A stretch of DNA of 64,000 nt from Archegozetes longisetosus (Eukaryota; Arthropoda; Arachnida; Sarcoptiformes; Trhypochthoniidae), in contig JAEMBT020000004.1 in the NCBI GenBank assembly GCA_018873245.2, positions 11,282,652 through 11,346,651 on the forward strand, read 5' to 3'. Positions 1 through 10,743 of this stretch are shown one piece after another. The position numbers were made by a program, and so were the translations under genes. The notes beneath the pieces are model-generated. The model was not told the origin of the DNA, searched no databases, and worked only from the letters and a program-made list of their open reading frames with translations. Position 1 is the first letter of the stretch. Each line of letters starts with the position of its first letter.

Positions 1-757
1 GCTACAATGCCCAGAATTTTTATCTATCGTTCAGTTGTTTTGGCGCTAGTATTTGTGTTTATGGTCTCGTATTGGCTTTTCTATGCTGTCAGAATCGCTG
101 AGAAAAGATTTAATGAATACGAACTGGTCAGTTATCATAGTATTGTTCTGTTTGCTGTCTCACTGGTCGACGCGCTACTATTTATTCACTATTTAGCTGT
201 TATACTAATAGAGATAAGACATTTACAGCCTCAATATTATGTTAAAGTTGTTCGATCTCCTGATGGTCGAAGTCGTAGCTATAATGTGGGACAATTAAGT
301 ATTCAAAGGGCAGCCGTTTGGATACTTGAGCGCTACTATCAAGACTTTGAGATCTATAACCCGTATTTAGAATCACTACCAACTAAAAGAAGTCGTAAAT
401 CTGGAGTTACTTCTAATCATATAAATTCGACGACAGCCGCACTCAAATACTACGACGTCGACGGAGTGACGAACACATCTAATAATACGACTGCAATATC
501 GGGCTCTACTTCTATGGGTGTTCAAAATATTAATATTAATAATAGTAACAGATCTTTCATCAATGGCAGCACAAGCGGTGAGACAAGGAATAGAAGAGAA
601 AGAGAATCTAGTCATCATCACAGCCATCATCATCATCATAACGAAAGATTCTATGAAGAACATGAATATGAAAGACGTGTCAGAAAACGCAGAACAAGAC
701 TTATTACTGCTACCGAAGAAGCGTTTACGCACATTAAAAGAATACAAGATGAACGCG
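1..757 (+). CDS. Vang: Vang exon (membrane segments and cytoplasmic linker), 5' end outside window
   Basis: Coding from base 1 in frame +1, ending in phase 1 at a gcg|gtatgt donor. Encodes the last two membrane segments and a cytoplasmic linker rich in Asn, Ser and Thr (about 410-600). This linker is the variable part of VANGL proteins. After the linker the conserved basic ERRVRKRR patch and the EEAFTHIKR helix return. Translation past 757 leaves the family at once, which supports the splice site. Confidence 0.93.
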
Positions 758-2179
758 GTATGTATTTTGCAATTCAGATTTTGACGACATGTTCACCTAA
801 AACAAGACCAATTATATTAATTTTGATGAGTGACATCGCTTTTCAAATAAGTTGCCCTTCATTAATGTTTTTCCACCCTATGGTTTGTCTAAATTGAAAG
901 TATTTAAAAGTACAATTGTCAACCGGTTTCCACAGCATATGCTTAGCCATTACTAAATATTTCAATCTATTAAAGTAAGTAATGGTCTAATACTCAGCAG
1001 ATAAGACAGGGATACAGTATTTCTTCTGTTTTTATCTTTTGTATCATTGCAAACTTTTTTTTTATTTATAAACTCTACGTTTGTTTTTTCGCTGACCCAA
1101 AAGACATGCATTAACTAAAAACAAAGCGTTTAGAGATGCGAGTCTTTCACAATCGAGTGAACCGAATTTGTCTTAACTTAATGCTTAGTCGGTTCAGTGT
1201 TGCCTCAAGATTGAAAGCGAAGAGCAAATGATTGTGTCAACATATGTGCAATGCATTGGCTGTCCGGTTGACACACCAATAATTGCTTTAGCGCAAAGCT
1301 CTATTCAGGTCTTTCTACAAACTATACATCATATATCACAGTCAGTGCACTATCATTTGGTCCAAAATGATTTACTTCAAATATAATGTGTATATAAGAA
1401 ACAGCCAGCAGTTCAGTACACGCTCTGAGGCATATATAAACTAACTGATGAGGTTCCCAAAGCTTTTGGTGGTTATTTTGAGGAGTAAATCACATTATCT
1501 ACTACTATAAGCATCGCATAGCTATCTCTTGTGTCCTGAAAATAAAGGAAACTTTAGACACGACTGTTAACGACTTGACCAAAATCGAGAGCGATAACAG
1601 TCACCCATCATTAGTATGATGATCACAATCAAATAGGCATTTAATATGCGCTCAGAGCCAAACAGCCTGATATTGATTTGATGATTGATAAGCAGTACTG
1701 AAATTACAAATCGGTCTCATATTTCTATTCTTTTTTCCACTTTATTCTTAGGACCAGCCATACCAATGGATCCGAAAGAAGCAGCTCAAGCAATATTCCC
1801 ATCACTCGCACGATCACTACAGAAGTATCTGAGAATAACAAGACAACAACCGCGGCATTCAATGCAATCAATTTTAGACCATTTGGCTCTGTGTTTAGGA
1901 TTTGATATGAGCCCAAAAGCATTTCTAGAAAAGTATTTGATATCGAGTCCTGTTCTCCAGAATGATAACGAGCGTAAACCAATTCAAACCTGGAGTCTTG
2001 TATGTGATATATTACTGTCGCGTTCAATCGAAACCGGCACTGTCTTTATGTTAAGACAAGGAGATGTATCACTCTTAGTATCTGTCCATCAGTTGCCACA
2101 TTTTAATATTGTCGAAGAAGTCATAGATCCGAAAAGCAATAAATTCGTGTTTCGATTAAATTCAGAAACTTCTGTTTAA
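1..2179 (+). CDS. Vang: Van Gogh/Strabismus planar cell polarity protein (VANGL family), 5'-partial
   Basis: Four-pass membrane protein of the core planar cell polarity pathway; in other animals it works with Prickle, Flamingo/CELSR and Frizzled at cell junctions. The window holds 394 residues in two exons, 1-757 and 1752-2179. The reading frame is already open at base 1, and the ATG at 7 aligns to an internal position of VANGL proteins, so the first two membrane segments and N-terminal tail lie upstream. Visible are two hydrophobic segments (the first with VSYWLFYAVRI, the second with VSLVDALLFIHYLAVIL), then the conserved stretches LQPQYYVKVVRS, YNVGQLSIQRAAVWILE and EEAFTHIKRIQ. Exon 1 ends G|gtatgt and exon 2 begins after ttcttag; both are phase 1 and give MDPKEAAQAIF across the join. 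The protein ends in ETSV, the conserved PDZ-binding C-terminus. A His-rich insert at 613-639 is unusual. Confidence 0.96.
758..1751 (+). other. Vang: Vang intron (994 bp)
   Basis: GT-AG intron with donor gtatgt at 758 and acceptor tttattcttag ending at 1751. It joins phase 1 to phase 1 and restores conserved VANGL sequence. I see no gene or repeat inside it. Confidence 0.85.
1752..2179 (+). CDS. Vang: Vang terminal exon
   Basis: Encodes the conserved C-terminal region: MDPKEAAQAIF, QKYLRITRQQP, LCLGFDMSPKAFLEKYL, VIDPKSNKFVFRLNSETSV, then TAA. The order and spacing match vertebrate VANGL1/2. The final four residues ETSV form the class I PDZ ligand used in the family to bind Dishevelled and Scribble. 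The MDPKEAAQ methionine is internal in the family and is not a start. Confidence 0.95.
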
Positions 2180-4189
2180 TCAAACATTTTACGACATTTT
2201 TCCACTAAAGTTAGTCAAGTTCTGTGTGTTTGTGGGAAAGCACTCCAACTTTTCGTGACTGCAATCACTGAATCAAAGAATTTAATTTCATTTTTACTAT
2301 CGACCTTTTATATAAAATCAAGTCAAGTCTTCAGAAACGTTTTTAAAGTGGTTTTAATTTGTAGTGCTTTTTCCTCTTAATCATGTGCCACATTAAACCT
2401 GAACTTCGATTGACCACACAATTCGATAGTGCATTTGAATATACATCATATAACTTATAATAATAGCAGTACAGCGTATAACACAATTATAAGAGAGTAT
2501 AAAAGAGATGCCAAAAATATATATTACTTTCGCCCTAATTGTCATATTTTTAGCGTTTTATATCTATTGTCAGAACGCTATCGCATATCTATTCATAAAA
2601 GATTTTCATATGAATTATTATAATATCATGTAAATTAAGGCATTAATCATTTTATGTAAATATATTAACAAATGATTAAAGAAATGTTCAAAAATAATAC
2701 CAAAAATTCTATCACTTATTTCAAAGGATTTTCGAGAATTTCATTCGAAGAGATCTTTAGGTTCGATAAAAGTAATAAAAGTTTTTCATGCATTTTTGTC
2801 ATTATCTGTCAATCTTGTCTTTTCCAGGACTTTATATTTCAGTTTATGCCGAGTTAATATATGGCTCAAACATTTTTCAACTCAACATTTGTCAAATATT
2901 CGTATCATTGTTTCAATCTTTAGAAAGTGTTGAAAAATTTTATCTTAAGTAAATTTTCTGATTTGAATAATAACAGATAATTACGGCTTTGATATGAAGT
3001 AATATTTGATCTTCAATGAAATAGAGAAATTTATTAATATTCAGTAAATAGCTTTCGGACGAGCCCATAAGAGCGCTTAAGTATTGCAAAACTGAATGTT
3101 CAACTTCTTCAAGTAGAAGTAAAAGAAAGTAAATGTACTTTTCAAGGATCTTATGCGTTACATCAAAAGTGCAACTTTCCTATTAACCAAAGCGTTTTCT
3201 ATTATTATTTCATATCATGTTTCTGTCCGATCTAAAGATTAAACTAATAAATTAGAATCTCTTTAGGAAAAGTTTATTCAAAATTTACTGAATTTCAATT
3301 GAGATCTTTAATCAAAATTTTATTACTTTGCTTTTCATTTAAGCCTTTGTTAATGGAGAGCAAGAACTAAACAAATGTGTTTTCGAGGATTATTACATCT
3401 AATGACTACTAATTATTAGAGACAAAGCAGAGCGATCACAGCTTTTCATTTTAAATAAGACTGCACTGTAATCCTTTCAATCTTTGATTTAAGTGCATTC
3501 TTTGGTATTAGAAGAACCAAACGAAAATTTAATGACAAATCTCTGCATTAATAAACTTTACACTTCCTTTGATTTATAAATTTTTAAAATATAAAGGATT
3601 AAAAGTTCGTAATGAGAATTAATTTTCATTTAGTTAGATAATGGACTAAACAAAAGCTAAACCTAACAAGTTAGTGCTTTCTTTTCAAATTTTGCGTTCA
3701 AAATGTGATAATTATCTGATTTTAAAAGATCTTTTTGATTCGAAAGGGTTAATGTTATCGAATAATGAACTCCAAGCTCAATTTTATAGAACAACTTGGC
3801 AACAATTATTGTCACTGTAAGATTCGTTTATAAGTCAAATTAAGTTCAATAAAGCAAACAGACTGTCATCTGGTGTTCAATAAAGTAGATAAACAGACAG
3901 TAAACAAAAGCATTTTTGCTCAAAAGTAAGGATTACTAAAACCAATGGAAGTGTTGCTTTTTGTGGATTATTTTAAAACTAGAAGTCAACTATAAATGCG
4001 TTAGAAAATAAAGTGACCGCTAATGTCGTGACAGGCATTGATCGTAATGTAAACAACAGCACAACAATAATGTGATTGTTGTCTAAATAAATAGGCATCA
4101 AATTGAAATTTATAAAAATATCTATTAATTGGATTTGAAGTCCAAATATTAATATTATTGCGTATAAATAGTTGTCAAAATTTTTGGTC
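2180..4189. other. Vang 3' flank and intergenic region
   Basis: AT-rich sequence between Vang and MED22. A possible poly(A) signal ATTAAA lies at 2392-2397, about 210 bases after the Vang stop. The open frames here are short and resemble no protein I know. I see no RNA gene or repeat. Confidence 0.6.
2392..2397 (+). terminator. Candidate Vang polyadenylation signal (ATTAAA)
   Basis: The common ATTAAA variant hexamer lies 213 bases downstream of the Vang stop. Such hexamers are frequent in AT-rich DNA, so this is only a positional candidate. Confidence 0.3.
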
Positions 4190-4591
4190 ATGTCGTTGAC
4201 ACAAGAGGCACAACTCAAGTCCTACCAGAAGAGACTCAGAGATGACATCAAATCAATTGTTGACAACTTTGTCGAAATCTTGCGTTTGGTTCGCGTCGAA
4301 CCCGAAAACAATCTGACGTTTAGTCGACTTCAAGAGAACTCGTATGAGATGTGCTGCAGAGCCGCTAACATAACTCGAGCTGCAGAATCTCTTCTCAAAC
4401 TGATTTGGGACATCAAACAATTTCTTATTATCAATGATTTTCCATTAATTAATGAATCCATTTCGAAGAAAGTCGAGGCGAATATGTTTAAAGTTAACGA
4501 AATCGACCACAAATTACTCAACTTAAGGGACGAAATTGCAGTTGAATTATACGAATTGGAGGACGAGTTCTACAACTCGTTAATTAAATAG
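4190..4591 (+). CDS. MED22: Mediator complex subunit 22 (MED22/Surf5)
   Basis: Subunit of the Mediator head module, which links activators to RNA polymerase II. It is a single-exon frame of 133 residues starting at ATG 4190 (MSLTQEAQLKSYQKRL); an upstream in-frame TTG at 4172 has no family support. Conserved MED22 blocks are in order: YQKRLRDDIKSIVDNFVEIL, NSYEMCCRAANITRAAESLL, DIKQFLIINDFPLINE and LRDEIAVELYELEDEFY. These form the coiled-coil helices that pair with MED11 in the known head structure. It ends soon after the ELEDEFY helix, so it lacks the long Ser/Pro-rich tail of the human isoform. It converges on CHCHD2, 1.6 kb away. Absence of introns could suggest a retrocopy, but the frame is intact and there is no poly(A) trace. 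Confidence 0.95.
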   Translation: MSLTQEAQLKSYQKRLRDDIKSIVDNFVEILRLVRVEPENNLTFSRLQENSYEMCCRAANITRAAESLLKLIWDIKQFLIINDFPLINESISKKVEANMFKVNEIDHKLLNLRDEIAVELYELEDEFYNSLIK

Positions 4592-6187
4592 ATTTCTACT
4601 GAATCGCATTTTTAGTCAATTGTTGAACACTTTTCATCTATTTTTACCATTGATCTTATTGAGAGTAACTTACCATAAGATAATTGTGAATCAGTTATTC
4701 TTTACATAATTTATTTGTTCATTTAATGATAAATTAATCAATAATTAAATTGATATTTTAATTTATGTTATTAACTATTGATTATTAATGTTTTGTTTAA
4801 TAACCTGATCGTTATTCAATCAATTTGAACTCTTCAGATGATTTTGTCGCAAAACTAGACTATCATATAATTTATAAAACAAACAAATCAGAGCTTCATC
4901 AATTTTTACATTTGATCGAAATTAATTGAGATAACTTCATTAATTTTTATGTCTGCATAATAATGAATTTTCTTATTTTAATTATTCATAAATAGGATAA
5001 TCACTTGTTCGAGACATAAGACTTATTAACGGTTTGGTAATTTCGAAAGTCAATTTTCTATAACTAAATTAGAATAAAGAAATTTTTTCATTTTTCGAAG
5101 TGTGTCTCATTTTAGTTATCATAATTGAGACCAATTAGTTGTAATCAATTGAACAACAATATGGTTATCTATAGAGCGGGAATGTCGATCAAACTGTCAT
5201 TTAGATTAACTCAGACGTATCTAGACTGCAAATTTCCCAAATTGTCATGTTATGAGAATTTGAATATTTACAAACATAAATACTCGAATTAATCAAAATT
5301 GACACAATTTAGTTATTTTACGAAAAAATTGATTTATTCATTGATTGTCAATGGAAAAAAATTTGTTGGCTCCAAAAATCGTCAAACTGTCAGAATTTTA
5401 GATATTTCCTCGAATAAAACTGGACCTTTTTTGGGTTAGGTATACTTTATAAAAATACCACTCATAAATTTTTGTTTTTCAACTAAATATTATTTATGCC
5501 TTTTAACGAAAAACTGTCGATTAAGATTTTTAAAAAAATGTTCTTGCCAATGTTCCAAACTCGAGGTTAAGAAAAAAGGCTCGATTAGACTCAACCTTCG
5601 ATTAAAGTCCAATAATTAATTAAAATATCAAAATTTAATTGCAGTTATTGAATAAATAATTTTTTTTAATACATAGACTGTAACCGATTTAGTTCTTGTG
5701 TGATGTAATCAATTAATTTGAATCACATCTGTAAGGCAATCGACGGCTTGACAATCATCTAAAACCAGTTTTAAACGTATCGTTAACATCACAAATTGTC
5801 TCCTAGTTTTTGATTAAAAAGGGGCTAATTATAACTTTATAACCTCAAGATACGATAATTGCTGCAAAATATATCAATTTGACGGATCCTAAAGCATAAT
5901 TAATCGATTCATTGATACATTTGACTCAAAAACATTTTTGAGTCGAGAGTAATATATTCAAAATGAAAAATTCTACTTTTTAGATAGAAATTTATTAATC
6001 TTATAAATTACATTACATTTCCTAACACTAATTGAATAATTTTGAGGTAAGTCGTACTTCTTCTACAAATACAAAAATCAATTTCTCCATCGACTCATTA
6101 GACAAGCTATTAGTAATTCAAACTAAATTGTGGCTAACAAATAACCCAATAAAGTGGTTCAAATGTAACTAAACTACGATTAAACCA
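4592..6187. other. Convergent intergenic region MED22-CHCHD2
   Basis: Very AT-rich DNA between two convergent genes, presumably holding both 3' UTRs. An AATAAA lies on + at 5072-5077, and its complement TTTATT at 5992-5997 could serve CHCHD2 on the minus strand. No open frame of note, no RNA gene and no repeat family are visible. Confidence 0.55.
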
Positions 6188-6667
6188 TCAGTACTGAGCA
6201 GCCGATGGATATTTAGATCTGCACTGCTTGAGCGCTTCATTAAATCCTTCGCAAAGACTCAAATCATAGCTTTGAGTGCAATCGAGAAATTGTTTTAATT
6301 CAAACTGACACGCATTCGGTTGTTGTTGCTGTGTCTCATATTGTTGTTGAGGTGCGGACGATGCAACCGGTTGTGATTCAGATGAACCACCACTAAATCC
6401 ACCAGTAATCGCGTGTCCGATAGTATGTCCGACTGCTGACCCGATGGCAACACCTCCAGCAGTTGCGGCCATTTGTGCCATAAGTCCGGGTCCTTGTGGT
6501 GCTGGTGCTCCAACTGCTGTAGGTGGAGTGGCCACTGGTGCAGGTGATCGCTGTTGTGTCTGTTGTGGTGGCGGTCGTGCTGGTGAAGCTCTAACCGGTG
6601 GCGGAGAGCTGGGTCGCATTCCCATTGATCTCGAAGGAGAAGGAGACGAACGACCTCTTCGTGGCAT
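6188..6667 (-). CDS. CHCHD2: CHCHD2/CHCHD10 family twin CX9C protein
   Basis: Small protein of the mitochondrial intermembrane space and MICOS/cytochrome oxidase environment, with a nuclear role in hypoxia response in vertebrates. It has 159 residues, close to human CHCHD2 (151). I start at ATG 6667 ([14 protein letters not shown]), which matches the Arg/Ser/Pro-rich presequence of the family; the frame extends upstream only to a TTG. A conserved hydrophobic core [20 protein letters not shown] leads into [11 protein letters not shown]. The CHCH domain near the C-terminus has both CX9C motifs, [11 protein letters not shown] and [12 protein letters not shown] Gln-rich spacer ([10 protein letters not shown]) precedes the domain. 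Invertebrates usually have one gene for both vertebrate paralogues, so CHCHD2 versus CHCHD10 cannot be settled here. It is intronless in the coding part. Confidence 0.95.
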   Translation of the reverse strand: MPRRGRSSPSPSRSMGMRPSSPPPVRASPARPPPQQTQQRSPAPVATPPTAVGAPAPQGPGLMAQMAATAGGVAIGSAVGHTIGHAITGGFSGGSSESQPVASSAPQQQYETQQQQPNACQFELKQFLDCTQSYDLSLCEGFNEALKQCRSKYPSAAQY

Positions 6668-6907
6668 TACTTCAAATGACAATTTAAATATTAATTATTA
6701 ATTGATACTTTAATACAACTTGACAATACAAATAAGCGTATTAATTGACTAAAAGACGGCAAATAAGAGAATATTTAGCAGTGACCAACTCAATTGACGA
6801 ATACTTTTATTTGAACACAAACACAAAACCAATTAATGCGTTTTATACTTAAGAATGACTTACTTTTTCTTATTTGATTTGCTTTTAATTATAGAAACGT
6901 AAATCTG
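6668..6907. promoter_or_regulatory. CHCHD2 upstream region, possibly shared promoter
   Basis: About 240 bases separate the CHCHD2 start codon (minus) from a small open frame on +. If that frame is real, this is a divergent promoter. A minus-strand donor-like AAA|GTAAGT sequence near 6858-6867 could mark a 5' UTR intron of CHCHD2. No TATA box or other specific element is clear. Confidence 0.3.
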
Positions 6908-7102
6908 ATGCAATACTTAGTACGTTTTAAGACAAATACAATATTAAAATGGCGACTGATTAGTCTTTTGGTGAATTATCGTTTTAGATTGGATGACGAC
7001 ACACTCAAACACATGTATTCTCGTATTTGCGAGAATAAGTTAGACGCAGGCATTTGTTCAAGTGTTCAACGTATGGCCTCTCGTGAGCTAATTGCGTACT
7101 AA
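6908..7102 (+). CDS. Small open reading frame, unrecognised
   Basis: ATG-initiated frame of 64 residues (MQYLVRFKTNTILKWRL... ending MASRELIAY) that starts 241 bases from the divergent CHCHD2 start. It has a hydrophobic-basic first half and a charged second half with two cysteines. I recognise no domain. A strong acceptor-like sequence (tttgcttttaattatag ending at 6894) lies just before it, so it may be a spliced exon of a longer gene rather than a complete one. Frames of this length arise often by chance in this AT content. Only its position next to a divergent promoter raises the odds. Confidence 0.3.
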   Translation: MQYLVRFKTNTILKWRLISLLVNYRFRLDDDTLKHMYSRICENKLDAGICSSVQRMASRELIAY

Positions 7103-10100
7103 AACGTTCCTAAGCCTCATTCAAACAAATATTATAAAGCAATATTGATTAATACAAGTAAATAAGTACTCATTTCAAACTAGATGCTTTCTGTTCTATT
7201 TTTAAAATCAGTTTTCAAATGATTTCTATTTAAACTAACGCAGCAAAAGGATAGCCAAAGGTTCTACGTGCATCAAGTATAGGATTTGCATTTAGTTTAC
7301 GCCATTTGTCAAAGAGCGTCACTAAAAACAATACAATAAGAAAGTTTAGTCTATCCTTTTGTGACATTGAAGTGGTCCTCCAACTAACAAAGGGTAACAT
7401 TATGTTTTGTAACAATGACATTTCAAGTTTAATATATGTGGTCATACTCCGAAAAAGCTTGAATATCTCCACGAAACTGATAAAAATAGTTTGATAACGA
7501 AAATTGAAAACGCACTCATTCTCTTATACTTAGGTCTCGCACCAGATCTCGCAGTTTGGCTCATTCGCAGAACAAACAATCTTACAAATTGATAGCTATT
7601 CGATACTGATATCTCTTTATCAATTTGATAGCTATTAAATTATAACATGAGTTCAGTACACTTTATCTCGAATAACGAAACCTTTCACACAATATTTTGT
7701 AATTGACAGATTTGAGCGAGAAACAAAGTTATCTCAATAGCAAAAGTTGTTTGCTCTGACCAAAGTTTCAAATTTGAAAACTTTTACGTAATAATTATTT
7801 TGTTAACTTTGAGATTAAAAAATAAAACTTTGTAAAAAGTTGTGGATTACCTTTAATTGATAATAAAAGCAAAGCTGAACACTAATATATTATATAAGTT
7901 TATTGCAATATTGTTTCCTGAAACACAACATTACAGAATATAAATAACAATTAATTATTGATAAGAAATGCTACCGTTGTAGCCTTACTGTATTATTATG
8001 CATCCGATATAATCACTTGAAGCGATTGTGTGATTATAATTCAGACTTTTGATGTAAATTTTAATGACAAGCCTTAAAACAAAATTTGACTTCAATACCA
8101 AAGGCTTGAATAAACTTTTATTGAACCCAAAGCTGAAGACAAGACAGAAATAAGAAGCAGATGCAGTGAATTCATTATTTATGTCATATTATAAATTTAT
8201 TAGTGTTTCATAAAATTAATTCTATATAAATATTATATTACTTTCAAGTGATTCTTTTCTTCATGGGAAAACTTCTTTTTTATGGCATAACTATTATAAA
8301 AGTTGTAATAATAAGAGCATTTTTAACTAATGCCAATCATTTCTTAAAGCATAGAATACTAAAAAACCAGTTATGAGTTAACTTTTTCTTCTTGTTCTTA
8401 ATATTGAAGTATTATTATCAAAAATATAAATCGCGACTCCACCGATGGCAAGCATGTCGATTATGTTAGTTCTCGATTCTGGATCCTAAATAGTCGCTCT
8501 CATTGATGATCTCTATTTGATGACTCTCTGCCACACCATATTGTAGCCCAGCCTTTCCCTAACCGGGTTTTCTGTTCATAACACTTAAAAATCTTTTTAA
8601 ATGCCATCATTGGCATCAAAACATCATTGGTAGCGATCTTAGCGATCATATAAGCCCATCACAAATATAATAGTCATCACTGACGTGAGAGGTTTTTACT
8701 CGAGTCACGAATCCAACTGATATCTCATAGCCTGCCATAACATTACACTAAATTAACAAACCGTCCAAAGTTTTAAAGAATCACTTCTATTAGAGTGTTA
8801 TCTCCCCTTTTTGCTTCTTATTCTTGTTCTTCTGTCTCCTCTCTTTCAAAACTAATTTCCCACACTTAAACACTTTTATGTATAGAAGCGTTTGTGAGGA
8901 AGTCGTTTATAATTTTGCGATCGACGAGAATTTTTTACATAACTAATGTGATGAAGCCAAGATTACCTGCTGTGAAAGCGATATTAGCTTCAAATTCAGA
9001 GATTGCACCTTTTTTTTAAACAGAAATAACAAATTCAGTGCAGGTTGAAGTTGTCCTTAACTTTTACTTTAGCTGATGGCATTAACCATACCGTTGACTC
9101 TGTGCTATAAAGTCCTATCTCTAATTGGAATAACATCGCAGGTAGCACTTTATAGCATTGAACCGACCATATATTATTGCATTGATATGAGTGTCGGCAT
9201 AAGGCACTCGAGAATTTCCTTCCTGTTTCTCACAATATAACCTCAATATAATAGACTCTATTTCACAGCTTCAAATGCTGATTGATAATTATTCACCGTC
9301 TGATTAATTAACTGGACAGAAAACTATCTGTGAAACGGCGGGGCAAAACTATATGGGGTTTGTTGAAGAAATTGAATAAAAAATTGATTTAGTAGAGTAG
9401 AGTAGTGTGTGGTTTGATATAAAAAGAATTTCGTAAGCATAAGATGATGGCATAAATGGTTATCAGGAAAAAAGTTATGATGTTTATGCACGCAATCGTT
9501 CGACATAGAGACCGATTGGATGGCATCAACAAACCTAAGCCTTACTTGAAATCATTTATAATATTTTCTAAACACAAAGCAATAGTAATGATAATGACAA
9601 TAATAAGACATGCAAAGGGAAGCCAAAAAAGTATTATAGTTGTAAAATAGGCCAATTTTCGTTTAGATCGTTTTAACTAAATTACGACCACTTAAAGTGA
9701 AGCGATTCCTGAAAAATAGATTCATAAAAAGATAGAGAAAAGAGAGAATAAAAGAAACGGTAAGAATGATGGGCAAAGGCAGACACCACTTCTTTTAAAT
9801 ATCATCTCTAATATGATCCGGTAGTGTTGTTGTGTTGTGTGTGCGATAATAATAAGACTTTAAACGTCAGTATAAAAAAAGAACGGCTACTTTACTTTTT
9901 TAGTAATGAAGCGAAAAACCTGTTTTCCAAAAGTCATCACTAAACTGAAGCTAAACTTTGAAAAAAGGTTTTGGTAGCAGAAAGAGATGCGACTCTAATT
10001 GCCAATAAAATCTTAAGCGTAAACTATTGGTATTTCACATTCATTATGTCTGGGATGTCTTTTTGGTAAGATTATATAAACAACAGCAGGCAATAGGTAT

Positions 10101-10706
10101 TGAATTTTTAGCCAAATTACTTTTTTCAGCCGACACCACATTTTCTTATCCTAAACCGCTTGAGGGAATGGGTCGCAAACGTACCATTTTTGGTGCATCA
10201 CATCGCTTCTTCAGTAGTAACTTCTTTAGACTTTATTCTTGATTATGTTTTACTTGTAAAGGTTGCATCAGGAAAGCTAAAAGTAATAATAATCAGTCAG
10301 TCATGCATTTAAGTTTAGCCATTGGTATGCTTTCACTTAAGGGCACTACACTTCTCGTAGTGTTACGTCTATTAGTATTTTATTCATCTGATCCATGAAA
10401 TTTCAATAAGTTTCATCCATCACATTCTACATCACTCTTTGCACAAAACAATATCCTAAGCCATAAGCCATATGTCAGTCAGTTTAAAAAATGATTAAAT
10501 GAGAAAATGAACATTTATTTTGTAGCACATCAGACTATTATAAGGCATAACACCTCAAAACGTAATAATAAGTCAAATGCATTTTTTAGTTATTTGTCTG
10601 TTGTTCTGCTCCTTTATTTTGTGATATTGTATTGTTGTATCCGATGTTAGGCCAGAAGCCCATGAAACGTATGTCTGTGTGAAGAAAGAGAGAACTGAGA
10701 GACCAG

Positions 10707-10710
<4 letters not shown>

Positions 10711-10742
<32 letters not shown>
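10711..10742. repeat. (AG)16 microsatellite
   Basis: Uninterrupted AG dinucleotide repeat. GAGA tracts of this type can recruit GAGA factor in arthropods; here that is only a possibility. Confidence 0.95.

Positions 10743-10743
<1 letters not shown>

Noticed and set aside
3979..4218. Hydrophobic minus-strand frame overlapping the MED22 start
   Set aside because: Overlaps an established gene start and consists of AT-rich upstream DNA; no recognisable family.
6444..6701. Plus-strand Gly/Ala-rich frame opposite CHCHD2
   Set aside because: Shadow of the Pro/Ala/Arg-rich N-terminus of CHCHD2 on the other strand.
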